Shown in pieces: positions 17,762 to 25,809 of a DNA stretch of 35,003 bases. A program made the translations under genes and the position numbers. Position 1 is the stretch's first letter. Each line of letters begins with the position of its first letter. Where the stretch lies: the NCBI GenBank assembly GCA_003250275.1, contig QKGW01000032.1:1-35003 (forward strand), read 5' to 3'. This DNA is from Alphaproteobacteria bacterium (GTDB lineage Bacteria; Pseudomonadota; Alphaproteobacteria; Rhodospirillales; Rhodospirillaceae). A model generated the notes under the pieces. It saw nothing but the letters and a program-made list of their open reading frames with translations, made no database searches and had not been told where the DNA came from.

Positions 17762-18214
17762 CTACATTTCGATATAGGACTGGATCAGAACGTCCTCGAC
17801 GCCGTCGCCGAGAGTCCGCTTGGCGAGCGCGAGCAGCGTCGCCTTGAGGCGCGGCAACTCCATCTTCGGATGATCGACGAAGTACTCCGAAAAGAAGCTC
17901 ATCCCGAAGTTGATCACCGCGTCGCGCAGGCGCGGCAGTTCTTCCGTCGCCTTCGCTTCGATCTCGGGCCTCACCACGATGGTGCAGGTGAAAATCACCT
18001 GACGCTGCAGCTTGCCGTCGATCATCACCGGCAGGTTGACGGTCTCGAGATGCACCGTGGTGGGTTTGACCGGCTGCGGCGGTGGCGGTGGTGGCGGCGC
18101 TTCCGCCACCTTGGGCGCGAGGCCGAGGACCTCGGGCATGAACATGTAGAGCCCGCCGAGGCTTCCGCCGACGAGCAGGAGAACGATGGCGGCGATGACG
18201 ATGACGCGTTTCAC
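17762..18214 (-). CDS. FliL-like single-pass membrane protein
   Basis: 150-residue protein with one N-terminal membrane segment (about 4-28), a proline-rich linker (about 40-48), and a C-terminal domain. That domain resembles FliL, the stator-associated flagellar protein: VNLPVMIDGKLQRQVIFTCT, RPEIEAKATEELPRLRDAVI and the end VEDVLIQSYIEM. Length matches FliL. It is, however, the last gene of the nusB-thiL operon, not in a flagellar cluster. Its GTG start overlaps the thiL stop (GTGA), so it is translated with thiL. It may be a true FliL working with the motAB encoded 11 kb away, or a FliL-like protein with another job. The fold assignment is moderate and the function uncertain. Confidence 0.7.
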   Translation of the reverse strand: MKRVIVIAAIVLLLVGGSLGGLYMFMPEVLGLAPKVAEAPPPPPPPQPVKPTTVHLETVNLPVMIDGKLQRQVIFTCTIVVRPEIEAKATEELPRLRDAVINFGMSFFSEYFVDHPKMELPRLKATLLALAKRTLGDGVEDVLIQSYIEM

Positions 18215-19221
18215 GGCTCGGCGGATCCGTTGGCTTCCGCGCCGTGGCGATGCCCGCCCGGCACGGCGACGAGTTGACGGCGCCCGGTCTCGTAGCGATA
18301 GACGCGCCCCTCCCCGGCTTCGGCGCGGCCGATCGCGGTGACCGGTACGCCGACGGCGGCGAGGCTCTCGAAGATGGCGGAGAAGTCGTCGATGGCGCAG
18401 GAGAAGGCGAGTTCGTAGTCGTCGCCGCCGGTGAGCGCGCGCTCCTTCGCCGCGGGGTCGATCTCGAACCAGCGCGCCGCGGCCTGCGAGAACGGCACGC
18501 GCCGCGCGTCGAGGAGGATGTCGACCTTGGAAGTCTCCGCGAGATGGCGGAGATCGCCGAGCAGGCCGTCGGAGACGTCGAGCGCCGCGTGCGCGCGGGC
18601 GGCGAGGATTTCGCCGACGGCAATGCGCGGCGTCGGGTGACGGTAGCGATCGAGCAGATAGGCGCGATCGGCGCCGTCGAGGCTCTCGGGCGCGGCCGCG
18701 CGCTGCATGTCGAGGCCGAGCGCCGCGTCGCCGATGGTGCCGGTCACGGCGATCACGTCGCCGTCGCGCACGCCGGAACGGCGCAGCCCCTGCCCCGCCG
18801 GCACTTCGCCGATGGCGGTGATGCTGAGGGTGAGCGGACCGGGCGTCGCGACCACGTCGCCGCCCGCGAGGGCGACCCCGAACGCCTGCAAATCCTCACC
18901 CAGCCCCTCGGAAAAGGCGTTGAGCCAGGCCTTGTCGAGATCGTTGGGGAACGCGCAGGTGAGAAACACGCAGCGCGGCTTCGCCCCCATCGCCGCGAGA
19001 TCGGAAAGGTTGACCCGGAGCGCCTTCTTCGCGATCGAGCCGGGCGGATCGTCGGGGAAGAAGTGCACTCCGGCGACCAACGCGTCGGCGGTCACCACCC
19101 AATCGGTGTGGGGTGCGGGCGCGAGGATCGCCGCGTCGTCGGTGAGCTGGAAGGCCCCCGGCTCCGCGACCGACAGCGGGCGGAAGCAGGCGGAAATCAG
19201 CCCGAATTCGTCCCACGGCAT
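18211..19221 (-). CDS. thiL: Thiamine-monophosphate kinase
   Basis: Phosphorylates thiamine monophosphate to the active cofactor thiamine pyrophosphate with ATP. The 336 residues show AIR-synthase/ThiL signatures: LTDDAAILAP (metal/ATP Asp pair), VVTADALVAGVHF, the ALRVNLSDLAAMGAKPR helix, AGGDVVATPG, ALDVSDGLLGDLRHLAE and GGDDYELAF. The start ATG at 19221 (MPWDEFGLI) has GGAGGGAG upstream. It follows nusB by 26 bases and overlaps the FliL-like gene by four. The nusB-thiL pairing is widespread in bacteria. Confidence 0.96.
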   Translation of the reverse strand: MPWDEFGLISACFRPLSVAEPGAFQLTDDAAILAPAPHTDWVVTADALVAGVHFFPDDPPGSIAKKALRVNLSDLAAMGAKPRCVFLTCAFPNDLDKAWLNAFSEGLGEDLQAFGVALAGGDVVATPGPLTLSITAIGEVPAGQGLRRSGVRDGDVIAVTGTIGDAALGLDMQRAAAPESLDGADRAYLLDRYRHPTPRIAVGEILAARAHAALDVSDGLLGDLRHLAETSKVDILLDARRVPFSQAAARWFEIDPAAKERALTGGDDYELAFSCAIDDFSAIFESLAAVGVPVTAIGRAEAGEGRVYRYETGRRQLVAVPGGHRHGAEANGSAEP

Positions 19222-19247
19222 CGCAGCGCTCCCTCCACTACGCCGGA

Positions 19248-19760
19248 TCAGGCGCCCTCGCCCAATTCGTCGGCGCGCACCGCCTTGGCGACGCGATCGA
19301 GGACGGCGTTGACCAGCTTGGGCTCGGGCCCGCCGAAGAAGGCGTGCGCGATGTCGACGTACTCCGAGATCACCACCTTGGGCGGCACGTCGAGGCAACG
19401 GGTCATCTCGAACACGCCGACCCGCAGGATCGAGGTGAGGATCGCCTCGAGGCGCGCGGTGGTGCGGTCGCCTTCGAGCGAGGCGTTGATGGTTTCGTCG
19501 ATCGCCGCCTTGGCGTCGACGGTGCCGCGCACCAGGGCGGTGAACACGGTCGGATCCGGCGGCACCAGGGGCGTCACCAGTTCCTTGTCGCCGTCTTCCT
19601 GCAGGGCGCTGCTGCCCAGGCGTTCGTTGAGGAAATCCGACAGCACGTCGGTCAGCGGGCGATCCGTAAATTCGGTCAGGTACAAGGCCTGAACCGCGCA
19701 TAGCCGAGCCGCGCTGCGGCGCGAGCGGCGGCTAAAACTCTCTTTCTTCGGGTCGCTCAT
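19248..19760 (-). CDS. nusB: Transcription antitermination factor NusB
   Basis: Binds boxA RNA with NusE (S10) in rRNA antitermination. The 170 residues have the family pattern: RSRRSAARLCAVQALYLTEF at the start, ALVRGTVDAKAAIDETINAS, RLEAILTSILRVGVFEM, and VVISEYVDIAHAFFGGPEPK, with the end NAVLDRVAKAVRADE. It starts at 19760, 36 bases after ribH, and is part of the rib operon, as in E. coli (ribD-ribH-nusB-thiL). Confidence 0.96.
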   Translation of the reverse strand: MSDPKKESFSRRSRRSAARLCAVQALYLTEFTDRPLTDVLSDFLNERLGSSALQEDGDKELVTPLVPPDPTVFTALVRGTVDAKAAIDETINASLEGDRTTARLEAILTSILRVGVFEMTRCLDVPPKVVISEYVDIAHAFFGGPEPKLVNAVLDRVAKAVRADELGEGA

Positions 19761-19796
19761 CGAGGTCCTAACAGGTTGTCAAAACGCATGGCCTCG

Positions 19797-20252
19797 TCAG
19801 AGGCCGAGTTCCTTCTTCACCGCGATCATGCGGAGCGCGGTTTCGGCGGCGAGGCCGCCAAAGTTGCCGTCGTCGACGCGGGCGCGCGCAAGCGCGAGCT
19901 CGTCGTTCGGACAGGTGAGAATGCCGTTGCCGATCGCCAACGAGAATTGCAGCGCGAGCTGTTGCACCCCACTCATCGCCTGGGTGCAGGCGTGTTCGTA
20001 GTAATCGGTTTCGCCCTTGATCGCGCAGCCGAGCACGACGTAGCCGGCGAAGCGCTGATCGGTGGCGCGCACTTCCATCGAGCGCACCGCGAACCGGATC
20101 ACCGCGGGGATTTCAAGAATGCTCGGAACGATGATGCGCTTGTACCCGGCACCGTGGCGGGTCAGCATCTCGACCGCGCCGCGCACGAGTTCATCGGTGA
20201 TGTCGTCGTGGACGCGAGCTTCGACGATCAGCAGGCGCGGGCCTTCACTCAT
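19797..20252 (-). CDS. ribH: 6,7-dimethyl-8-ribityllumazine synthase RibH, divergent active site
   Basis: Expected to condense 3,4-dihydroxybutanone phosphate with the ribitylamino-pyrimidine to give lumazine. The 151 residues align end to end with lumazine synthases: LLIVEARVHDDITDELVRGA, VPSILEIPAVIRFA, VVLGCAIKGETDYYEHAC, GNGILT and LARARVDDGNFGG. By alignment with B. subtilis RibH, however, several active-site positions differ: F22 is V13, F57 is L46, H88 is Y84, F113 is N109 and K135 is F131. Only the phosphate-binding arginine (R127, here R123) is kept. It sits between ribB and nusB in a complete rib operon, so it is probably expressed. Whether it is a working enzyme, a slow one, or has another role is open. 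Confidence 0.87.
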   Translation of the reverse strand: MSEGPRLLIVEARVHDDITDELVRGAVEMLTRHGAGYKRIIVPSILEIPAVIRFAVRSMEVRATDQRFAGYVVLGCAIKGETDYYEHACTQAMSGVQQLALQFSLAIGNGILTCPNDELALARARVDDGNFGGLAAETALRMIAVKKELGL

Positions 20253-20269
20253 TGCGCATCTCCTTCTGG

Positions 20270-21385
20270 TCAGCCACCGCGCGCGGTCGGGACGGCTCGT
20301 TCCTCGACGATGTGAAGTCCGTATCCGTCCAAACCAATAATCGTCTTGTGCGTATTGGACAATAGAATCATATCACGGACGCCGAGATCGAGCAGGATCT
20401 GCGCGCCGATGCCGTAGTCGCGCAACTCGCTGTCGGCGCGGCCTTCGGTGCGCGCCGCGGCGGCGCTGCTCCACGACGTCGGCGACGGATTGCGGATCAG
20501 CACCACGACGCCGCGCCCGAACTCGGAGATTTCCTGCATCGACCGCGCGAGCACGCCCTGGTGGCCGCGCAGGGTGTCGCCGAGGATGTCCTCGAAGACG
20601 TTGAGCGCGTGCATCCGCACCAGCGGCGGCTCCTCGCCCGAGATATCGCCCTTGACCAGGGCGACGTGCTCGCCGTCGGAGAACGAGTCCACGTAGACCC
20701 GCACCCGCCAGTCGCCGCCCCATTCGGAGGTCAGCGTCGTCTCGGTGCGGAAGGTGACGAACCGTTCGTTGCGGCGGCGATACGCGATGAGATCGCGGAT
20801 CTGGCCGATCTTGAGGCCGTGCGCGGCGGCGAACGGCAGGAGATCGGGCAAGCGCGCCATGCTGCCGTCGTCGTTCATGATCTCGCAGATCACCGCCGAC
20901 GGGTGCTTGCCGGCGAGGCGCGCGATGTCGACGCTCGCCTCGGTGTGCCCGGCGCGGATCAGCACGCCGCCGTCGCGCGCCATCAGCGGAAAGACGTGCC
21001 CCGGCGTGACGATGCCCTCGGCGCCGAGGTTCGGGTCGATCGCGGCGGCGATGGTGCGCGCGCGGTCACCGGCGGAGATGCCGGTGGTCACGCCTTCCGC
21101 CGCCTCGATCGAAACGGTGAACGCGGTGGCGTGGCGGGTGCGGTTGCGCGCCGCCATCAGCGGCAGGCCAAGGGCCTCGACGCGCTCGCGGTCGAGCGCG
21201 AGGCAGATCAGCCCGCGCCCGTGTTTCGCCATGAAGTTCACCGCCGCGGCGTCGCACGTCTCGGCGGGGATGATCAGGTCGCCCTCGTTCTCACGGTTCT
21301 CGTCGTCGACGAGGATGAACATCCGCCCGGCCTGGGCCTCGGCGATGATCTCCTCGATCGGCGCGAGCGGTATTTCCGCTGCCAT
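20270..21385 (-). CDS. ribB: 3,4-dihydroxy-2-butanone-4-phosphate synthase fused to a degenerate GTP cyclohydrolase II domain (RibBX type)
   Basis: Residues 1-205 are RibB, which makes the four-carbon riboflavin precursor from ribulose 5-phosphate. Seen are the acidic metal loop DDENRENEGDLI (27-38), TPGHVFPLMARDGGVL and RAGHTEASVDIARLAG. Residues 206-371 resemble RibA (GTP cyclohydrolase II), but the three zinc cysteines of the SECLTGDVFGSLRCDCG motif are gone. The region reads MHALNVFEDILGDTLRGHQG (258-277) with no cysteine. RibB proteins with such an inactive RibA-like domain are known in Proteobacteria as RibBX. A true RibA should therefore be encoded elsewhere. It lies 6 bases after ribE, and the ribH start follows after 17 bases. 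Confidence 0.94.
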   Translation of the reverse strand: MAAEIPLAPIEEIIAEAQAGRMFILVDDENRENEGDLIIPAETCDAAAVNFMAKHGRGLICLALDRERVEALGLPLMAARNRTRHATAFTVSIEAAEGVTTGISAGDRARTIAAAIDPNLGAEGIVTPGHVFPLMARDGGVLIRAGHTEASVDIARLAGKHPSAVICEIMNDDGSMARLPDLLPFAAAHGLKIGQIRDLIAYRRRNERFVTFRTETTLTSEWGGDWRVRVYVDSFSDGEHVALVKGDISGEEPPLVRMHALNVFEDILGDTLRGHQGVLARSMQEISEFGRGVVVLIRNPSPTSWSSAAAARTEGRADSELRDYGIGAQILLDLGVRDMILLSNTHKTIIGLDGYGLHIVEERAVPTARGG

Positions 21386-21391
21386 GCCGCC

Positions 21392-21979
21392 CTACTCCTT
21401 CTCGAGCAGCCGCGCGACGTAACGCGCGAGCATATCGATTTCGAGGTTGACCTTGCTGCCGACGACGTAGTCGCCGAACAGCGTCACCGACTGGGTATGC
21501 GGGATGATGTTGACGCCGAAGGTATCGCCCTCGACCTCGTTGACGGTGAGCGACACGCCGTCGACCGCCACCGAGCCTTTCGGTGCCATGAACAGCTTGA
21601 GGTGCTGCGGCGCGCGGATGACGAAGCGCTTGGATTCGCCGTCGTCCTTGATCGAAACCACCTCGCCGACGCCGTCGACATGGCCGGAGACGATGTGCCC
21701 CCCAAGCTCGTCGCCGACCTTGAGGGCGCGTTCGAGGTTGACGCGCGAGCCTTCCGACCAGCCGCCCAGGGTGGTCTTGGAGAGGGTTTCGCCCGAGGCC
21801 TGCACCGCGAACCAGTCAGGACCGGTCTCGATCACCGTGAGGCAGACGCCCGAATTCGCGATCGACGCCCCGATCTCGACCGCGCCCATGTCGTAGGCCG
21901 TGGTGATCTCGAACCGGGTATCGCCGTCGTGCTGGATCGACCGCACGCGCCCGACATCGGTGACAATTCCGGTAAACAT
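21392..21979 (-). CDS. ribE: Riboflavin synthase, alpha subunit
   Basis: Converts two molecules of 6,7-dimethyl-8-ribityllumazine into riboflavin plus the pyrimidine substrate. The 195 residues begin with the diagnostic MFTGIVTDVG and contain two lumazine-binding repeats. The first carries ANSGVCLTVIETGPDWF and ASGETLSKTTLGGW; the second carries GHIVSGHVDGVGEVVSI, VDGVSLTVNEVEGD and NIIPHTQSVT. Start: ATG at 21979 after GGAGAGAGG; in-frame upstream sequence to 22039 is not part of the domain. It is positioned between ribD and ribB. Confidence 0.96.
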   Translation of the reverse strand: MFTGIVTDVGRVRSIQHDGDTRFEITTAYDMGAVEIGASIANSGVCLTVIETGPDWFAVQASGETLSKTTLGGWSEGSRVNLERALKVGDELGGHIVSGHVDGVGEVVSIKDDGESKRFVIRAPQHLKLFMAPKGSVAVDGVSLTVNEVEGDTFGVNIIPHTQSVTLFGDYVVGSKVNLEIDMLARYVARLLEKE

Positions 21980-21998
21980 CCGCCTCTCTCCGCCGTTC

Positions 21999-23144
21999 TC
22001 AAAAATCCAGGGATTCCCGTTGGTAGACCTCAAGCACATCGCTGTCCAGCGGCAAGCGCCGCAGCGGCCGGAAACGCCGTGCCGCGGCGAGCTCCGCGAG
22101 GCCGAACGCGCCGACCGCGGCGAGGCCGTCGCCGCCGATCGCGAACGGCGCGCGGAACCAGACGATCTCGTCGACCAGGTCCGCCGCGAGGAACGCGCCC
22201 GCGAGCGTGCCGCCCGCCTCGACGAGTAGACGCGTCAACCCTTCCTCGCCGAGCACGCCAAGCAGCGCCGCGATCTCCGGGCGGCCGTCCGCCGCCGCGG
22301 GCAGCGGCAACACCCGCACGCCGCGCGCGTCGAGATCTGCGTCGCGGTCGGCATCGGCGTGCGCAGTGGCGAGCCACACCGGCGAGGTCTTGGCGGTCGA
22401 CCAGATCTGCGCGTCCTCCGCCACCGCGTCGCGCCCTTCAAGGACGATGCGCAGCGGCTGGCGCGCCTCGTAACCCGGCAGGCGCACGGTGAGGAGCGGA
22501 TCGTCGGCGGCCACGGTGCCTGAGCCGGTGAGCACCGCGTCGGCCTCGGCGCGCAGACGGTGGCCCTCGGCGCGGGCGCGCGGCCCGGTGATCCACTGGC
22601 TCTCGCCGCTCGCGGTGGCGATGCGCCCGTCGAGGGTCGAGGCGAGTTTGAGCGTCACCCACGGGCGGGCGCGCACGATGCGGCTGATGAACCCGGCGTT
22701 GAGCGCGCGCGCCTCGGCTTCGAGCACGCCCTCGGTCACGGCAACGCCCGCCGCGCGCAGCCGCGCGAGGCCGCGCCCGGACACCCGCGGATCGGGATCG
22801 CCGCAGGCGACGACGACGCGCGCCACCCCGGCGGCGATAAGCGCATCGGCGCACGGCGGGGTCTTGCCGAAGTGGCTGCAGGGCTCGAGGGAAACATAGG
22901 CGGTGGCGCCGCGCGCCGCGTCGCCGGCGCGGTCGAGCGCCTCGCGCTCGGCGTGGGGGCGGCCGCCTGGCTGGGTCCAGCCGTCGCCGACGACGACGCC
23001 GTCCTTCACCATCACGCAGCCGACCGCCGGATTCGGCCACACCCGGCCGAGCCCGCGTCGCGCCAGCGCCAACGCGTGGCGCATGAAGCGCGTGTCGGCG
23101 TCAGGCGCCGAAGGGATGTTCTTGCTCACCGATTTTCCCAACAA
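21999..23144 (-). CDS. ribD: Bifunctional riboflavin deaminase/reductase RibD
   Basis: Deaminates and then reduces the pyrimidine intermediate of riboflavin synthesis. The N-terminal deaminase (about 20-165) has the zinc/catalytic motif RPHAEREALDRAGD and LEPCSHFGKTPPCADALIAA. The C-terminal reductase has LKLASTLDGRIATASGESQW, GPRARAEGHRLRAEADAVLTG and VEAGGTLAGAFL. The start is uncertain. The longest reading uses a TTG at 23144 and overlaps the end of nrdR by 44 bases; an ATG at 23084 would leave only MRHALALARRG before the domain. No candidate has an ideal ribosome site, so coupling to nrdR translation is likely. Confidence 0.93.
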   Translation of the reverse strand: MLGKSVSKNIPSAPDADTRFMRHALALARRGLGRVWPNPAVGCVMVKDGVVVGDGWTQPGGRPHAEREALDRAGDAARGATAYVSLEPCSHFGKTPPCADALIAAGVARVVVACGDPDPRVSGRGLARLRAAGVAVTEGVLEAEARALNAGFISRIVRARPWVTLKLASTLDGRIATASGESQWITGPRARAEGHRLRAEADAVLTGSGTVAADDPLLTVRLPGYEARQPLRIVLEGRDAVAEDAQIWSTAKTSPVWLATAHADADRDADLDARGVRVLPLPAAADGRPEIAALLGVLGEEGLTRLLVEAGGTLAGAFLAADLVDEIVWFRAPFAIGGDGLAAVGAFGLAELAAARRFRPLRRLPLDSDVLEVYQRESLDF

Positions 23145-23571
23145 GCTCCTCGAAGTCTTTGACTTCGCGGAAATTCTTGTAGACGGATGCGAACCGGATG
23201 TACGCCACCGGATCGAGGGTGAGCAGCGCCTCCATCACCATTTCGCCGATCTGATCGGACGCCACCTCGGTCTCGCCCGAGGACTCCAGACGCCGCTGGA
23301 TCGCGGTGACGATGCGCTCGATGCGCTCCGGATCGACGGCGCGCTTGCGCACCGCGACCTGGATCGAACGGGCGAGCTTGTCGCGGTCGAACGGGGTGCG
23401 CCGCCCATCCTTCTTGACCACGGCAAGCTCGCGGATCTGCACCCGCTCGAAGGTGGTGAAGCGCGAACCGCACTTCGGGCAGGAACGGCGGCGACGGATC
23501 GCCGCGTTATCCTCGGTGGGCCGGGAGTCCTTGACCTGGGTATCCTCGTTTCCGCAGAACGGACAGCGCAT
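23101..23571 (-). CDS. nrdR: Transcriptional repressor NrdR
   Basis: Zinc-finger, ATP-cone repressor of ribonucleotide reductase genes, responding to dATP/ATP. The 156 residues have the N-terminal zinc ribbon MRCPFCGNEDTQVKDSRPTE plus CPKCGSRFTTFERVQ, then the ATP cone (DGRRTPFDRDKLARSIQVAV, VRKRAVDPERIERIV) and the tail YIRFASVYKNFREVKDFEEL. The start ATG at 23571 has a very strong site (GGGGGGAGGA) after an A-tract. It lies 29 bases after glyA; the glyA-nrdR-ribD order is typical of alphaproteobacteria. NrdR-box targets are not in this window as far as I can see. Confidence 0.97.
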   Translation of the reverse strand: MRCPFCGNEDTQVKDSRPTEDNAAIRRRRSCPKCGSRFTTFERVQIRELAVVKKDGRRTPFDRDKLARSIQVAVRKRAVDPERIERIVTAIQRRLESSGETEVASDQIGEMVMEALLTLDPVAYIRFASVYKNFREVKDFEELVGKIGEQEHPFGA

Positions 23572-23600
23572 TCCTCCCCCCTTTTTTGTTATCGGCCCGG

Positions 23601-24896
23601 TCAGCCGGTGTAGGACAGACCGGGGTAGATCGGGAACTGCTTGAGCAGGGTCTCCACTTCGCCGCGCACCCGCGCCTCGACCAGCGCGTCGCCGTCGGGG
23701 TTCTGGTGCAGAACCTCGAGCACGTCGCAGATCATGTTGCCGACCTTCTCGAACTCGGCGACGCCGAAGCCGCGCGAGGTTGCCGCCGGAGAGCCGAGGC
23801 GGATGCCCGAAGTCACCGTCGGCTTTTCCGGGTCGAACGGGATGCCGTTCTTGTTGCAGGTGATCGCGGCGCGCTCGAGCGCCTTCTCGGCGACGTTGCC
23901 GGTGAGCTTCATCGGACGCAGGTCGACGAGCATCAGGTGGGTGTCGGTGCCGCCCGAAACGATGTCGAGACCGCGCGTCTTGAGGGTCTTGGCGAGCGCC
24001 TGGGCGTTGTCCACCACCTGGCGGCCGTAGTCGCGGAACGCCGGGGTCAGCGCCTCGCCGAAGGCGACCGCCTTGGCGGCGATCACGTGCATCAGCGGGC
24101 CGCCCTGCGAGCCGGGGAAGATCGCCGAGTTGAACTTCTTGGCGAGCGCCTCGTCGTTGGTGAGGATCATGCCGCCGCGCGGGCCGCGCAGGGTCTTGTG
24201 GGTGGTGGTGGTGACGACGTGCGCGTGCTCCATCGGGTTCGGGTGCACGCCCGCGGCGACGAGACCGGCGAAGTGCGCCATGTCGACCATGAACACCGCG
24301 CCGACTTCATCGGCGATCGCGCGGAAGGCGGCGAAGTCGATCACGCGCGGATAGGCGGAGCCGCCGGTGATGATCAGCTTCGGCTTGCACTCGCGCGCCA
24401 TCTTGGCGACCGCGTCCATGTCGATGCGCTGGGTCTCGCGGTCGACGCCGTACTGCACCGCGTTGAACCACTTGCCCGACACCGCCGGGGCGGCGCCGTG
24501 GGTCAGGTGGCCGCCCGCGTCGAGCGACAGACCCATGATCGTGTCGCCCGGCTTCACCGTCGCCATCAGCACGGCGAAGTTCGCCTGCGCGCCCGAGTGC
24601 GGCTGGACGTTGACGAATTCGGCGCCGAACAGCGCCTTGGCGCGGTCCATCGCAAGCTGCTCTGCCACGTCGACGCATTCGCAGCCGCCGTAGTAGCGCT
24701 TGCCGACGTAGCCTTCGGCATACTTGTTAGTGAGCACCGAGCCCTGCGCCTCGAGCACCGCCATCGAAACGATGTTCTCCGAGGCGATCAGTTCGATCTG
24801 CCCCTGCTGGCGGGCCAGCTCATGGCCGATCGCCGCGGCGAGAGCCGGATCGCTCGCCGCAAGCGACGTGGTGAAGAAACCGCCGGTCTGAACCAT
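23601..24896 (-). CDS. glyA: Serine hydroxymethyltransferase
   Basis: PLP enzyme interconverting serine and glycine and charging tetrahydrofolate with one-carbon units. The 431 residues include the substrate loop ELIASENIVSMAVLEAQGS, the NKYAEGYVGKRYYGGCE motif, VNVQPHSGAQANFAVL, DMAHFAGLVAAGVHPNP, and the PLP lysine Lys234 in TTTTHKTLRGPRGG. I take the ATG at 24896 (MVQTGGFF) with AAGGAAAGG upstream; an earlier in-frame codon at 24920 adds eight residues and has no site. It is second gene of the rpiB operon. Confidence 0.97.
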   Translation of the reverse strand: MVQTGGFFTTSLAASDPALAAAIGHELARQQGQIELIASENIVSMAVLEAQGSVLTNKYAEGYVGKRYYGGCECVDVAEQLAMDRAKALFGAEFVNVQPHSGAQANFAVLMATVKPGDTIMGLSLDAGGHLTHGAAPAVSGKWFNAVQYGVDRETQRIDMDAVAKMARECKPKLIITGGSAYPRVIDFAAFRAIADEVGAVFMVDMAHFAGLVAAGVHPNPMEHAHVVTTTTHKTLRGPRGGMILTNDEALAKKFNSAIFPGSQGGPLMHVIAAKAVAFGEALTPAFRDYGRQVVDNAQALAKTLKTRGLDIVSGGTDTHLMLVDLRPMKLTGNVAEKALERAAITCNKNGIPFDPEKPTVTSGIRLGSPAATSRGFGVAEFEKVGNMICDVLEVLHQNPDGDALVEARVRGEVETLLKQFPIYPGLSYTG

Positions 24897-24938
24897 CCCT
24901 ATACCTTTCCTTAGAAGCAAGAGCCGAGAACCGGCTGG

Positions 24939-25400
24939 TTAGCAGCAACACCCGAGCTTGTCGACGCGGCGCTGATGGCGGCCGCCTTCGAACGGGGTGG
25001 TGAGAAAAATCCTGAGGCAATCCTTGGCGACCTCGTCGCCGGTGGTGCGGCCGCCGAACGCGATCACGTTCGCGTCGTTATGCTGGCGGCACATGCGCGC
25101 GCCGTAGGCGTCGTGGATCAGCGCGCAGCGGATGTGGGCGTGGCGGTTGGCCGCGATCGAGATGCCGATGCCGGAGCCGCAGACGAGCACGCCGCGCGCG
25201 GCCTTGCCCTCCGCCAGCGCCGCCGCGAGGCGATCCGCATAATCCGGATAATCCACCGAGGTTTCGTCGTTGACGCCGAGGTCGAGGACGGTGCAGCCCT
25301 CCGCCTCCAGGGTCTCCGCCAGGACGCGCTTCAGCGCGAGGCCGCCGTGGTCGCAAGCCACCGCGACAATTCCACCACTGGCTTTTACGTTCTCGCCCAC
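24939..25400 (-). CDS. rpiB: Ribose-5-phosphate isomerase B
   Basis: Interconverts ribose 5-phosphate and ribulose 5-phosphate, the latter being the substrate of the RibB encoded downstream. The 153 residues show the family core: VAVACDHGGLALKRVLAETL, DLGVNDETSVDYPDYA, the active-site ARGVLVCGSGIGISIAANRH, ALIHDAYGARMCRQHNDANV and IAFGGRTTGDEVA. The C-terminus ends with CCC. The GTG start at 25400 has GGGAG seven bases before it. It is the first gene of the long leftward operon, with its promoter in the AT-rich gap to mucR. Confidence 0.95.
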   Translation of the reverse strand: MGENVKASGGIVAVACDHGGLALKRVLAETLEAEGCTVLDLGVNDETSVDYPDYADRLAAALAEGKAARGVLVCGSGIGISIAANRHAHIRCALIHDAYGARMCRQHNDANVIAFGGRTTGDEVAKDCLRIFLTTPFEGGRHQRRVDKLGCCC

Positions 25401-25665
25401 CTATCTACTCCCGAGTTCCTGAACCACCGCGGGCCCGCCGAACGAGGCGGAAACGATCACCGCGCGCGCATGTGCATACCATATGTTGTGCCTGAACGCC
25501 AGGAGCCCGAAACCGAACGCCCCCGATGCGTCGAGTCGTCAGAAAATTCTTCTTAAGCGTGTTGAAACGTGTATCACACCCTTATTCCGATTATTTTCTC
25601 ACGATTCCCCTCATTACTTCCGCAGAATTGCTACCAGCCCAACAACCCATCCGTTAGCAAACCAA

Positions 25666-25710
25666 GTCGCAACCCGAAACCGACCACACAATCCGATCGT
25701 CGCAACCCGA
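25666..25710. repeat. 12-base direct repeat upstream of mucR
   Basis: Two exact copies of GTCGCAACCCGA start 33 bases apart, about 140 bases before the mucR start. Possible tandem binding sites. Confidence 0.6.
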
Positions 25711-25780
25711 GTCAGCGGCCCTATATTTCCATTGTCCACATGATTCACCAGATGAATATTGCGTCTGCGATAAGATCGAA

Positions 25781-25809
25781 TTGACACCTATTCGGAAGAA
25801 TGACATTTT
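25781..25809 (+). promoter_or_regulatory. Probable promoter of mucR
   Basis: A consensus -35 TTGACA (25781-25786), a 17-base spacer and a poor -10 CATTTT (25804-25809) precede the mucR ATG by about 40 bases. The good -35 with weak -10 is common in alphaproteobacteria. Confidence 0.5.

Noticed and set aside
15460..17847. 795-codon plus-strand frame opposite hppA
   Set aside because: Low-complexity His/Asp/Glu-rich product and no ribosome site; hppA is certain on the other strand.
20253..25400. FMN riboswitch ahead of the rib genes
   Set aside because: The rib genes sit inside a long operon with gaps of only a few bases or overlaps; there is no room for an aptamer of that size.
25483..25784. 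Short reading frames in the AT-rich mucR upstream region (86 and 71 codons)
   Set aside because: No ribosome sites, atypical composition (Asn/Pro/Ser-rich) and no recognisable domain.
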